Assembly: GCA_965218875.1 (NCBI GenBank)
Contig: OZ244707.1
Span: 2,170,001 to 2,234,000 of the forward strand
Length of the DNA: 64,000 nucleotides
Direction of reading: 5' to 3'
Source: CBDCMJ01 sp965218875
Lineage (GTDB): Bacteria > Chloroflexota > Dehalococcoidia > Lucifugimonadales > UBA3495
Of this stretch, positions 17,894-25,665 are shown one piece after another (the first letter of the stretch is position 1; each line of letters opens with the position of its first letter). The notes below the pieces were generated by a model. That model was not told the origin of the DNA. It ran no database searches and saw nothing but the letters and a program-made list of their open reading frames with translations. A program made the translations under genes and the position numbers.

Positions 17894-19243
17894 CTACGGG
17901 TGGGGCCCTTCGCTGGAGAAGGTCTCTTCCAACGCAAGCTGGCGCATGAATGTCAGATAGTCGTCGGTGGTCATGTCGGGGCGATGCCCGGCGATGATGC
18001 CGCCCGCGGCGGCGGCGCCGTCCCCCAGCAGGTCGACTGCCGTGCCGGCCAGCGCCTTGGCCGCGGTTACCACCGCCAGACCGTAGTCCTCGACGACGTA
18101 GTCGGCCCCGTGGCCCAGCCCCGTCGCGCCTCCCACGTAGGGATGAATGGCCGGCATCAGGTGAGTCACGTCCCCCATATCGGTGGAGCCGGTGCGGTGA
18201 GCCCCGTGTCCCACGTTGTCTTTGCCCACCAGCGTCGCCGAGTTAGCCTCGAAGACCTCCGACAGGCTACCGTCTTGGGCCAGGGGCAGGTATCCGGGCA
18301 GGGTCTTGATGTTGACCTCGGCGCCCACCGCCATGGCTCCGGCTTTCAGGGCGCGGTCGACCTTGCGGTTGGCGTCCATAATGGCGTCTATGGTGCGGCC
18401 CCTGACGAAGGTCTCCATTCGAACGTCGGCGGGCACGGCGCTCACCGCGTCGCCTCCCTTGGTGATGATGGGATGGACGCGGACGGTGTCGTCGTCCCGG
18501 AACGTCTCACGGTTGAAGTGGATGGCGCTAATGGCCAGGGTGGCCGCGTTGAGGGCGTTGATGCCCAGGTGCGGCGCCCCGCCGGCGTGGGAACCCTTGC
18601 CTACGAACTGGACCAGCTTGGCTATGGTGCCGTTGTTGGTCCCGCCTACGGACAGTTGCTTGTCGCCGGCGTTGCTGGTGGTGTGGAGCATCATGGCCAG
18701 GTTGACGTCGTCGAACTCCCCCAGCTTGATCAACTCCGGCTTGCCGCCCAGGAACTCGATCTTGCCCTCGCTTTGAAGGGTCTCCCGGTACTCCAGCTCG
18801 ATGTATTCTTCCGCCGGGACGGCCATGAACACCAGCCGTCCGCTCAGGGCGGACAGCACGTCCGGCTGCGCCAGCCCGTAGAGCGCGCCAAGCATCATGG
18901 CTATCTGGCAGTGGTGGCCGCAGGCGTGGGCCGCGCCGGTGCCGGCGTCGGCCAGCGGGTGCTCGTTGACGATGAGAGAGTCCAACTCGCCGAGGATGGC
19001 CAGGGCAGGTCCGGCGCTCCCGCCCACCAGGTCGCAGCGCACGCCGGTCAAGGCCAACCCCTCGCGGAAGGGGAGGCCCAGTTCAGCCAGCTTGCCGGTG
19101 ACCAGCCGGGACGTCTTGAACTCCCGGAAGCCCGGCTCAGGGTTCCGCAGAATTGCCTGGGCCAGGTTGACGATCTCGTCAGCCCGGGCATCGATTTCTG
19201 CGAAGACGCGGCTCTTTAACTCGTCCTTGGATGGGGACGTCAT
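17894..19243 (-). CDS. M20-family amidohydrolase (AbgB/ACY1L2-like), copy 1 of a tandem pair
   Basis: A 449-residue paralogue of the gene at 16539-17885 and first in the operon. Metal-site motifs are intact: 'LGELDSLIV', 'GAAHACGHHCQIAMMLGA', 'VPAEEYIELE', 'GKGSHAGGAPHLGINALNA' and 'GSTDMGDVTHLMP'. A GGGGGAG ribosome site precedes the ATG. It is divergent from the glycerate kinase gene with a 119-base gap. Two paralogues may form a hetero-oligomer as AbgA/AbgB do, or act on different N-acyl amino acids; the sequence does not decide. Confidence 0.85.
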   Translation of the reverse strand: MTSPSKDELKSRVFAEIDARADEIVNLAQAILRNPEPGFREFKTSRLVTGKLAELGLPFREGLALTGVRCDLVGGSAGPALAILGELDSLIVNEHPLADAGTGAAHACGHHCQIAMMLGALYGLAQPDVLSALSGRLVFMAVPAEEYIELEYRETLQSEGKIEFLGGKPELIKLGEFDDVNLAMMLHTTSNAGDKQLSVGGTNNGTIAKLVQFVGKGSHAGGAPHLGINALNAATLAISAIHFNRETFRDDDTVRVHPIITKGGDAVSAVPADVRMETFVRGRTIDAIMDANRKVDRALKAGAMAVGAEVNIKTLPGYLPLAQDGSLSEVFEANSATLVGKDNVGHGAHRTGSTDMGDVTHLMPAIHPYVGGATGLGHGADYVVEDYGLAVVTAAKALAGTAVDLLGDGAAAAGGIIAGHRPDMTTDDYLTFMRQLALEETFSSEGPHP

Positions 19244-19347
19244 CCATGCTCCCCCTTAGTCGGCTAGAGCGGATTCTACCAGATGCCTCAAGGGTTGGGT
19301 ATCTATTGACACGCCCCGGGCGCGTCGGGCGGCTTCGTAGCTGAGTG

Positions 19348-19353
19348 TATAAT
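19348..19353 (+). promoter_or_regulatory. -10 box (TATAAT) for glycerate kinase
   Basis: A perfect TATAAT, preceded directly by TG, lies only 10-16 bases upstream of the likely start codons ATG 19363 or 19369. A TTGACA at 19306-19311 is too far away (36 bases) to pair with it. The transcript would have almost no leader. Confidence 0.45.
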
Positions 19354-19362
19354 GTCGGTTCC

Positions 19363-20523
19363 ATGGCCATGAAGGTGATCATAGCCCCCCAAAGTTTCAA
19401 GGGCGCGGTGTCCGCGCTGGAGGCGGCCAGGGCCATCCAGCGGGGAGTCCTGGCGGCAGACCCCGGGGCGGACACGGTGTTGGTGCCGGTGGCCGACGGG
19501 GGTGACGGGACCCTGCAGGCCTTGGTCGACAGCACCGGAGGCCAGGTGTTTCAGAGCACCGTCACCGGGCCTCTGGGAAGCCCTTTGACGGCGACCTGGG
19601 GCGTGATGGGGGACGGCCAAACGGCGGTGGTGGAGATGGCCCAGCCCTCGGGCCTGGCCCGGGTCCCGGCCCAACTGCGAGACCCCAGGCCCACCACCAC
19701 TCGCGGCACCGGCGAGATAATCGAGGAAGCGCTGCAGCAAGGTTATCGCCGCATCATCGTCGGCCTGGGGGGCAGCGCCACCAATGACGGCGGGGCCGGA
19801 ATGGCCGGCGCCCTGGGTGTCCGGTTCCTGGACCAAGCCGGGCAGCCGCTCCCCGGCGGGGGAGCCGCCTTGGCCCGGTTGGACCGCATCGACGCCTCCG
19901 ACCTGGACCCCCGGCTGGCGCAGGCGGAGATTGTCGGCGCTACCGACGTCACCAATCCCCTGTGCGGCCCCATCGGCGCGTCCGCGGTGTACGGTCCCCA
20001 GAAGGGGGCGTCGCCGCAGATGGTGGCGGAGTTGGACGCCGCCCTGGAGAATTACGCCAGGGTGATAAGCCGAGATCTGGGCCTGGAACTGTCGGACCGT
20101 CCCGGGGCGGGGGCGGCAGGCGGCTTGGGGGCGGGTCTCATAGCCTTTGCCGCGGCGGAGCTGAGGTCGGGAATTGACCTGGTGTGCGAGGTGTTGGGGT
20201 TCGACGCTCACCTGCAGTCGGCCGACCTGGTCATTAGCGGCGAGGGCCGGACCGACGGGTCCACTATCTACGACAAGGCTCCGGTGGGGGTTGCCCGCCG
20301 GGCGTTGGCCCGGGGCGTGCCCACCATCATCCTGGCGGGCAGCCTGGGCCCCGGCTACGAAGAATTGTACGAGCACGGCGTTGCCGGGGTCGTGTGCATC
20401 TCTGAGGGGCCGATGACCCTGGAGCAGAGCATGGCGGGTAGCCTAGAACTCCTGGAGTCGGCGGCCCGGCGGACGGTGCGGCTGCTGCGGTCAGGGATCG
20501 TGTTGGGCGCTGCCGGAGGTTAG
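19363..20523 (+). CDS. glxK: Glycerate kinase (GlxK/GarK, type I)
   Basis: A 386-residue glycerate kinase phosphorylating D-glycerate with ATP. 'APQSFKGAVSALEAARAI' at the N-terminus, 'VPVADGGDGT' near 42, 'GLGGSATNDGGAGMA' near 134, 'NPLCGPIGASAVYGPQKGA' near 198, 'PGAGAAGGLGAGL' near 246 and 'GEGRTDGST' near 290 follow the family order. The length is normal. ATG 19363 or ATG 19369 are both possible and neither has a ribosome site, in keeping with a very short leader. Confidence 0.9.
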   Translation: MAMKVIIAPQSFKGAVSALEAARAIQRGVLAADPGADTVLVPVADGGDGTLQALVDSTGGQVFQSTVTGPLGSPLTATWGVMGDGQTAVVEMAQPSGLARVPAQLRDPRPTTTRGTGEIIEEALQQGYRRIIVGLGGSATNDGGAGMAGALGVRFLDQAGQPLPGGGAALARLDRIDASDLDPRLAQAEIVGATDVTNPLCGPIGASAVYGPQKGASPQMVAELDAALENYARVISRDLGLELSDRPGAGAAGGLGAGLIAFAAAELRSGIDLVCEVLGFDAHLQSADLVISGEGRTDGSTIYDKAPVGVARRALARGVPTIILAGSLGPGYEELYEHGVAGVVCISEGPMTLEQSMAGSLELLESAARRTVRLLRSGIVLGAAGG

Positions 20524-20571
20524 CGCCGGCCCACTCACGGCGGCGCGGAGAATCGCGCCCGGAGGGGCGTT

Positions 20572-20973
20572 TCAGGCCATGCGTTCCTTGACGAACTCCA
20601 CAACCTGGGTGGACAGGTATATGGACCGGTCAGCGTCGTCCTGATCGAAGGCCTCCGAGCAGATGCCGCCGGGCAGAAAGCCGGGGTATCGGGTGGTCTC
20701 GTAGTACTTGTCCAGCTGGCGGGCCTGGCCCTTGATGGTGTCGAACATCATGTCGAAGAGCTTGGCGTCCTCGCACAGGTCCACCAGCGCGTGGCCCCAG
20801 ACATCCTCAACCCGGCGGCGGTAGAGATACCCTTTCACCGCGATTTCGGCGGCCTGCTGTCCCAGGAAGCAGGCCAGGTTGAACCGGCTCCCATCGCGGG
20901 CGAAGGCGGCGTCGTCCAGGGTCTGCACCGCCTGGCGCAGCCACCGTCCGCCTTCGGACACGTAGTCAGGCAT
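20572..20973 (-). CDS. HEPN-domain protein paired with an NTase-fold protein
   Basis: A 133-residue all-helical protein. 'FLGQQAAEIAVKGYLY' followed by 'RRRVEDVWGHALVDL' matches the HEPN family (PF05168 type). An R-x6-H motif, the candidate ribonuclease site, is present in RVEDVWGH. Its ATG (20973) overlaps the stop of the upstream NTase gene by 8 bases. Such HEPN/MNT pairs are commonly toxin-antitoxin modules. Here the pair trails the lutABC genes by 43 bases and may be co-transcribed with them. Confidence 0.75.
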   Translation of the reverse strand: MPDYVSEGGRWLRQAVQTLDDAAFARDGSRFNLACFLGQQAAEIAVKGYLYRRRVEDVWGHALVDLCEDAKLFDMMFDTIKGQARQLDKYYETTRYPGFLPGGICSEAFDQDDADRSIYLSTQVVEFVKERMA

Positions 20974-21307
20974 CGAAGATAACCCTTCCTTCCTTGCAGG
21001 CACGGCTCAGGGCGGGCAGTTGGTCCCGCAGCTCTTCGAACTCCTCGGGCGTATACACCTGGGTATCTACCTCTACCCGGGTGTTCAGATGGTAGGAGAA
21101 AAAGTCGGAACGCCGGCCGAAGGGGAGATCGGTGTTCTGGACGACAATCAGCTCGATGCGGCTGTCCGGGCTGTAGTCCTCGGTGGCCATGTCCCCCGTC
21201 AGAATCACCTTCTCCACCCCCAGTTGGGGCAACAGTTGCATGACCGTATCGAGTTCCTGCTCCAGCATCTCCTTGCGGTACCTGGAAAACCCGGCGCGCA
21301 CCGGCAT
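20966..21307 (-). CDS. Degenerate MNT-type nucleotidyltransferase-fold protein
   Basis: A 113-residue protein. Residues 32-53 ('VILTGDMATEDYSPDSRIELIVV') line up with the 'LFGSRARG...SDIDLLV' core of minimal nucleotidyltransferases. The GS motif is GD and the DxD metal site reads RxE, so nucleotidyl transfer is unlikely. It overlaps the HEPN gene, and a GGGGAG ribosome site precedes its ATG. It is probably the partner (antitoxin-like or scaffold) of the HEPN protein. Confidence 0.65.
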   Translation of the reverse strand: MPVRAGFSRYRKEMLEQELDTVMQLLPQLGVEKVILTGDMATEDYSPDSRIELIVVQNTDLPFGRRSDFFSYHLNTRVEVDTQVYTPEEFEELRDQLPALSRACKEGRVIFDA

Positions 21308-21350
21308 TCTGAATCTCCCCGACCGTCCCTGCCGCGGCGGGACGGCATGG

Positions 21351-22094
21351 CTATTGCAGCAGCACCATGTGGGCCTCTTTGGGCCCGTGTACTCCCACCA
21401 CCAGGGTCATTTCTATGTCGGCAGTGCGGCTGGGACCGGTGATGAAGTTGAGGTAGCTCCCCATGTCCCCGCCGTTGCGGTAGTACTCCAGGCGGCGCAG
21501 CAGGAACAGTTGGTCCAGGCTCTCGATTACCTCCTGGGGACGCACCAGCGCCAGGTGCACCGGGGGGACCAACGACACCAGGCGGCTCAGGCCCTTGCGG
21601 GGCATTATCACCACCGACCCTGTCTCGGCCACCGCGTAGTCGGCCCCGGTTAGTCCCATGCCGGAGGCCGAGATTTCCTGCCGCAGCGACTCCCTGGTCC
21701 GGCTCTCGTCCCGGGCCACGGTGGTAACGGTGATGCCCAGGCTCTGCAGAGCGGCGTCCAGGGGCAACTCACTAAATACCGGCTGGTCGCTGCGGACCAG
21801 TCGCTCCGCGCCCAGGGAGGTGGCCAACGACGCCGCGTACTCGACGGCGTCCTCGTATCCTGCGGCCCGGTACACTTGCCACCCGCCCAGCCTGGCCATC
21901 TTGTCCAGCTTGTCCGCCACCTCGGGCGCGCGCTGGGTCAGGCCCCGGCGGATGTCCCCGGCCTGGGCCTCCAGCTCGGCCAGGCCTTCCTCCAACCGGG
22001 GATAACCCGGATCGGGGGGAGCCTGCCGTCGGCCCAATGTTGACCGGATCCCGCGCAGAAACTGGTCCTTGGGCGTCCCCACGGGGGCTTCCAT
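21351..22094 (-). CDS. lutC: LutC/YkgG LUD-domain protein of lactate oxidation
   Basis: A 247-residue LUD-domain protein. 'LTGADYAVAETGSVVI' near residue 150 and 'SRLVSLVPPVHLALV' near 170 are family signatures. With LutA and LutB it forms the Fe-S L-lactate dehydrogenase that gives pyruvate. The gene starts one base after the lutB stop, confirming the operon lutA-lutB-lutC. Confidence 0.88.
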   Translation of the reverse strand: MEAPVGTPKDQFLRGIRSTLGRRQAPPDPGYPRLEEGLAELEAQAGDIRRGLTQRAPEVADKLDKMARLGGWQVYRAAGYEDAVEYAASLATSLGAERLVRSDQPVFSELPLDAALQSLGITVTTVARDESRTRESLRQEISASGMGLTGADYAVAETGSVVIMPRKGLSRLVSLVPPVHLALVRPQEVIESLDQLFLLRRLEYYRNGGDMGSYLNFITGPSRTADIEMTLVVGVHGPKEAHMVLLQ

Positions 22095-22095
22095 C

Positions 22096-23595
22096 TTAGG
22101 CTTCGTCCTTGAGCCGGGAGAACTGCCCTCCCTGGCGGTTGGCCCGCCGCCAGGCCTCGCGAAAGGTCTCCGCGGGCAACGGGGGCACGTCCCGGGACTT
22201 GGCCCACCGGGACAAGAGGGGCAGGGGCAACCGGGCCAACCTTTTCCTGCTTCGCGGTCCGTCCGGCGACGAGGACGTCCTGGTGAAGGGGGCTTGCAGG
22301 TTGCGGGCCACCTTGTGGGTCAGGGAGAGCAGTTTGGGGCTGCTCATCAGCCGCGCGTAGGCCCGGGCCAGCAGCGTGTGGCGGCCGGGCGCGGCCCGCA
22401 CTTGAGGATCGGGGCTCTCGGCCAGCTTTCCCCGCAGGTGGAGCAGCATCCGGGGTATGTCGATCTTGACCGGGCAGGCGTCCCGGCAGGCGCCGCAAAG
22501 GCTGGAGGCGTAGGGGAGGTCTTTGGACTCCTGCAGCCCGGTGAGCATGGGAGAGACTATGGCGCCGATGGGACCGGGGTAGACCCAGCCGTAGGCGTGG
22601 CCGCCCACCTTCTGGTACACCGGGCAGATATTGAGGCAAGCGCCGCACCGGATGCAGTTCAGGGCTTCCCTCAGGCTGGGGTCGGCCAGGAGCCGGCTCC
22701 GGCCGTTGTCGACCAGGATAAGATGGAACTCCTCGGGCCCGTCCTCGTCGTCCTGCCGGCGAGGCCCGGTGATCATGCTCACGTAGCTGCTTATGCGCTG
22801 GCCGGTGGCCGACCGGGGCAGCAGGCGCAGGAAAACGGCCAAGTCCTGCAACGAGGGTATGACTTTCTCCATGCCGGTTATGCCCACGTGGACCCTGGGG
22901 GCGGAAGTGCACAGCCGCCCGTTGCCTTCGTTGGTAACGATAGCCAGCGTGCCCGTCTCGGCGACCACGAAGTTGGCGCCGCTGATCCCCAGGTCCGCCT
23001 GCAGGAATTTCTCGCGAAGCACGTCCCGGGCCGCCCGGGCCAGGGCTTCTATGTCGTCCGTGTAGGGCAGGTCCAGCTTGTCTCGGAACAGCTGGGCCAC
23101 GTCCTCCTTGGTCTTGTGCAAGGCGGGCGCCACCAGGTGGGATGGGGTCTCCTCGGCTAGCTGAATTATGTACTCGCCCAGGTCGGTCTCGTATACCTCC
23201 ATTCCCAGGGATTCCAGCACGGGGTTGAGGTTTAATTCCTCGGAGACCATGGACTTGCTCTTGATGGCGACGCCCAGGTTGCGGGACTTCACCAGGCCGG
23301 TGACGACGTCGTGGGCTTGCTGGGCGTCCGCGGCGAAATAGACGTGGCCGCCGGCCTTGGTCACGTTGTCGTGGAGCAACTCCAGGTAGTAGTCCAGGTG
23401 TTCCAGGGTGTGAGTTTTGATGCGGCTGGCCTCGGTCCGCCAGGCCTCCCAGGCCTCCGGAGTCACCTCCTCGATGGCCTCCCTGCGGCCGGTGTCGAAG
23501 CCGGAGCCGACCCGGTCTAAGGCGCGGCGCAACTGCGGGTCACGGACCGACGCCGAAGACGCCTTGAAGAAGTCACTGGTTTTTACTTCGGCCAC
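22096..23595 (-). CDS. lutB: LutB/YkgF iron-sulfur LUD-domain protein
   Basis: A 499-residue protein with an N-terminal LUD domain ('DLGISGANFVVAETGTLAIV' near residue 200) and two 4Fe-4S motifs, CIRCGACLNICPVY near 306 and CGACRDACPVKI near 363. The C-terminal helices are typical of LutB. It is the electron-transfer subunit of the lactate utilisation complex. It starts 45 bases after lutA. Confidence 0.92.
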   Translation of the reverse strand: MAEVKTSDFFKASSASVRDPQLRRALDRVGSGFDTGRREAIEEVTPEAWEAWRTEASRIKTHTLEHLDYYLELLHDNVTKAGGHVYFAADAQQAHDVVTGLVKSRNLGVAIKSKSMVSEELNLNPVLESLGMEVYETDLGEYIIQLAEETPSHLVAPALHKTKEDVAQLFRDKLDLPYTDDIEALARAARDVLREKFLQADLGISGANFVVAETGTLAIVTNEGNGRLCTSAPRVHVGITGMEKVIPSLQDLAVFLRLLPRSATGQRISSYVSMITGPRRQDDEDGPEEFHLILVDNGRSRLLADPSLREALNCIRCGACLNICPVYQKVGGHAYGWVYPGPIGAIVSPMLTGLQESKDLPYASSLCGACRDACPVKIDIPRMLLHLRGKLAESPDPQVRAAPGRHTLLARAYARLMSSPKLLSLTHKVARNLQAPFTRTSSSPDGPRSRKRLARLPLPLLSRWAKSRDVPPLPAETFREAWRRANRQGGQFSRLKDEA

Positions 23596-23640
23596 TACTC
23601 AATCGCTCCTTGGTCCCTGCCGCCGTCTTCGGTGGTGGGG

Positions 23641-24399
23641 CTACCCGGTCTGCCGGGGGTCTGCATCCCCGTCCAGCACCTGGGCCAGATGGCGCACTTC
23701 CACGCTGGACCCCCGGCGGCTCAGCCCGCCGCCGATGTTCATCAAACAGCCCATGTCGCAGGACACCACCAAGTCTGCCCCGGTGGAAGTGATGTTGTCG
23801 ATTTTTTCCGTCAGCATGGCCTCGGAAATATGAGGAAACTTGACCGCGAAGGTCCCGCCGAATCCGCAGCAGGTCTCTGCGCCGGGCAGGTCCTCGACTT
23901 CCAGCCCGTGGACGTTGCCCAGCAGGACCAGGGGTTGCTCCCGGACCCGCATCTCCCGCAGCAGGTGGCAACTGGGATGGTAGGCAGCCCTGCCCGGATA
24001 GCCGGCCCCGGCGTCTTCGACCCCCAGGACGTCGACCAGGAACTGGGAAAACTCGTAGACCTTTTGGGAGAACTCTTGCGCCCGGGCGAGCAGGGCCGGG
24101 TCGTCGCCGAAAAGGTCCAGGTAGAAAACGCGCAGCATGGCCGCGCAGGACCCCGAGGGCACCACCACGTACGCGGCGTCCCTGAAGCTCTCCAGCGTCC
24201 TTTCCGCCAGCCGTCGGCTCTGGGCCGCGTACCCCGAGTTGTACAGCGGCTGGCCGCAACAGGTCTGGTCCTCCGGAAAATCGACGTCCACTCCCAGCCG
24301 GCGCATTACCCGGACCGCGCTAATGCCCACCTGGGGATACATCTGGTCGATGATGCAGGTGACGAAGAGGCTGGCCTTGACAGCGGGGCCTGGGGTCAT
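23641..24399 (-). CDS. lutA: LutA/YkgE CCG-domain subunit of lactate oxidation
   Basis: A 252-residue protein from ATG 24399; the open frame extends further upstream but that part resembles no LutA and crosses a repeat. The two cysteine-rich CCG domains are present: 'CIIDQMYPQVG...EDQTCCGQP' in the first half and 'YHPSCHLLRE...ETCCGFGGTF...DMGCLMN' in the second. They bind a non-cubane Fe-S cluster. First gene of lutABC. Confidence 0.9.
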   Translation of the reverse strand: MTPGPAVKASLFVTCIIDQMYPQVGISAVRVMRRLGVDVDFPEDQTCCGQPLYNSGYAAQSRRLAERTLESFRDAAYVVVPSGSCAAMLRVFYLDLFGDDPALLARAQEFSQKVYEFSQFLVDVLGVEDAGAGYPGRAAYHPSCHLLREMRVREQPLVLLGNVHGLEVEDLPGAETCCGFGGTFAVKFPHISEAMLTEKIDNITSTGADLVVSCDMGCLMNIGGGLSRRGSSVEVRHLAQVLDGDADPRQTG

Positions 24400-24522
24400 T
24401 GACGGTGTGTCCTTGGCTGGATGGCACGGGTAGAGTAGCAGACCCTCGAAGCCCTGGCAACCTGAAGAGGCCGGGGCGGAAAGCGACCCGGCCGGGAGCT
24501 CTCCCGGGGTTGGCGCCAGCCG

Positions 24523-24646
24523 CAGGGTCATCCGATCATCATGGCGCTTGAGGCACGTCTCCACCATGTCGTGCTGAGCCTGCCAAAGCATCTCAGAGCC
24601 TTCGGCTACGCTCAGGGTAGCAGAATAGGACGATGGAAAGACCCTG
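24523..24646. repeat. Short non-autonomous element, family A
   Basis: The ends are imperfect inverted repeats starting CAGGGTC (left from 24523; right CTTTCCATC... read inward from 24646). Flanks CGCCAGCCG and CGCCAACGG agree at 7 of 9 positions, a worn 9-bp target duplication. The interior contains a 'gctgagc...gctcag' hairpin. The remaining bases of the 24400-24782 gap show no gene. Confidence 0.55.
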
Positions 24647-24782
24647 CGCCAACGGACGACGCCTTGTTGCGGCCCGCGGCGGCGGCTACAATGGCGGCAG
24701 TCCGGCGCCGGGGCCGCGCTCCCGGCAATGCCCCTGCCTCAGCCGCGCCGGGCCTCTATCCGACCTGTGGAGACGGGCAACT

Positions 24783-25316
24783 ATGGCGCCACCAGCGGAG
24801 GGCCTGGGCGACGCTTCTCCGGCGGACCTGACAGCGTCGCTGCGGGAATGGTACACCAGGGAGGTCTGGGGCAAGCGGGCCAAGGACGACGACGCTCTCT
24901 TCGAGGTCATGAGCCTTCAGGTGTTCCAGGCCGGGCTGACCTGGAACATGGTGCTGGCCCGGCGGGACGCCTTCCGTGCCGCGTTCCAGGGCTGGAGCGT
25001 GGACGCGGTGGCAGACCTGGGCCCCGACAGCGTCGAGCGGATGGTCCAGGACCCCTCCATCATACGAAACCGCAAGAAAATCCAGGCTTGCATAGAGAAC
25101 GCCAGAACGATCCAGGAGTTGCGGCGCCGTCACGGCTCCTTCTGCGCCTGGTTTTACAACACGGCCCCGCCGGACCATCCGGACAACGCCGGCCTGGAGG
25201 GGGACGACCTGGCGAGCCTTCAGGGAGTCCTGCGGTCCACCTTCAAGTTCATGGGTCCCGAGATCGCGCGGATGTGGCTGCTGGCGGCGGGACGCATAAG
25301 CCCGGAAGGGCACTAA
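24783..25316 (+). CDS. Divergent 3-methyladenine DNA glycosylase I (Tag) family protein
   Basis: A 177-residue helix-hairpin-helix protein from ATG 24783. 'DDALFEVMSLQVFQAGLTW' and 'SIIRNRKKIQACIENA' are clear Tag signatures, as is 'STFKFMGPEIARMWLLAAG'. Tag excises 3-methyladenine from DNA. The zinc ligands of Tag (Cys/His at the N-terminus and HxxxC at the C-terminus) are missing: 'YHD.EWG' reads YTREVWG and the protein stops after GRISPEGH. The position equivalent to E. coli Glu38, which contacts the base, is Gln. Activity as a standard Tag is therefore doubtful. Longer in-frame starts exist but add no recognisable sequence. Confidence 0.7.
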   Translation: MAPPAEGLGDASPADLTASLREWYTREVWGKRAKDDDALFEVMSLQVFQAGLTWNMVLARRDAFRAAFQGWSVDAVADLGPDSVERMVQDPSIIRNRKKIQACIENARTIQELRRRHGSFCAWFYNTAPPDHPDNAGLEGDDLASLQGVLRSTFKFMGPEIARMWLLAAGRISPEGH

Positions 25317-25419
25317 ACTCCATCCCAGGACCCGTGCCGGCCGCCTAGGCCTGCGGTCCTCCCCTGGGACCGCCACGTTTCATAGGGCTGCCTGAACCGT
25401 CCCCACGGCAGCGCGGCGG

Positions 25420-25531
25420 GTAACTGTTCAGACTTGATGTGTATCCGTTCGTCCTGAGCGAAGCGAAGTGGAGCCGTAGGCGGAACGAAGCGCAGTCGAA
25501 GGGCCGGTTCTCCTTAAGTCAGAACAGTTAC
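25420..25531. repeat. Short non-autonomous element, family B
   Basis: A 112-bp element with inverted ends GTAACTGTTCAG/AGAACAGTTAC. An exact 8-bp direct repeat CGCGGCGG flanks it (25412-25419 and 25532-25539). It lies between the Tag-like and MetE-like genes; the rest of the 25317-25665 gap holds no gene. Confidence 0.75.
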
Positions 25532-25665
25532 CGCGGCGGAGGGTTGAAGGCCCGTTGGCGCCAAGTTACACTATCTTCCAGTCCGCCCTTACGCTCCTTG
25601 TCAATTCATGGTCAATTCAGCGGTCGGGCGATACCACGGACAATCTGATTTAGGAGGGGACCAGC

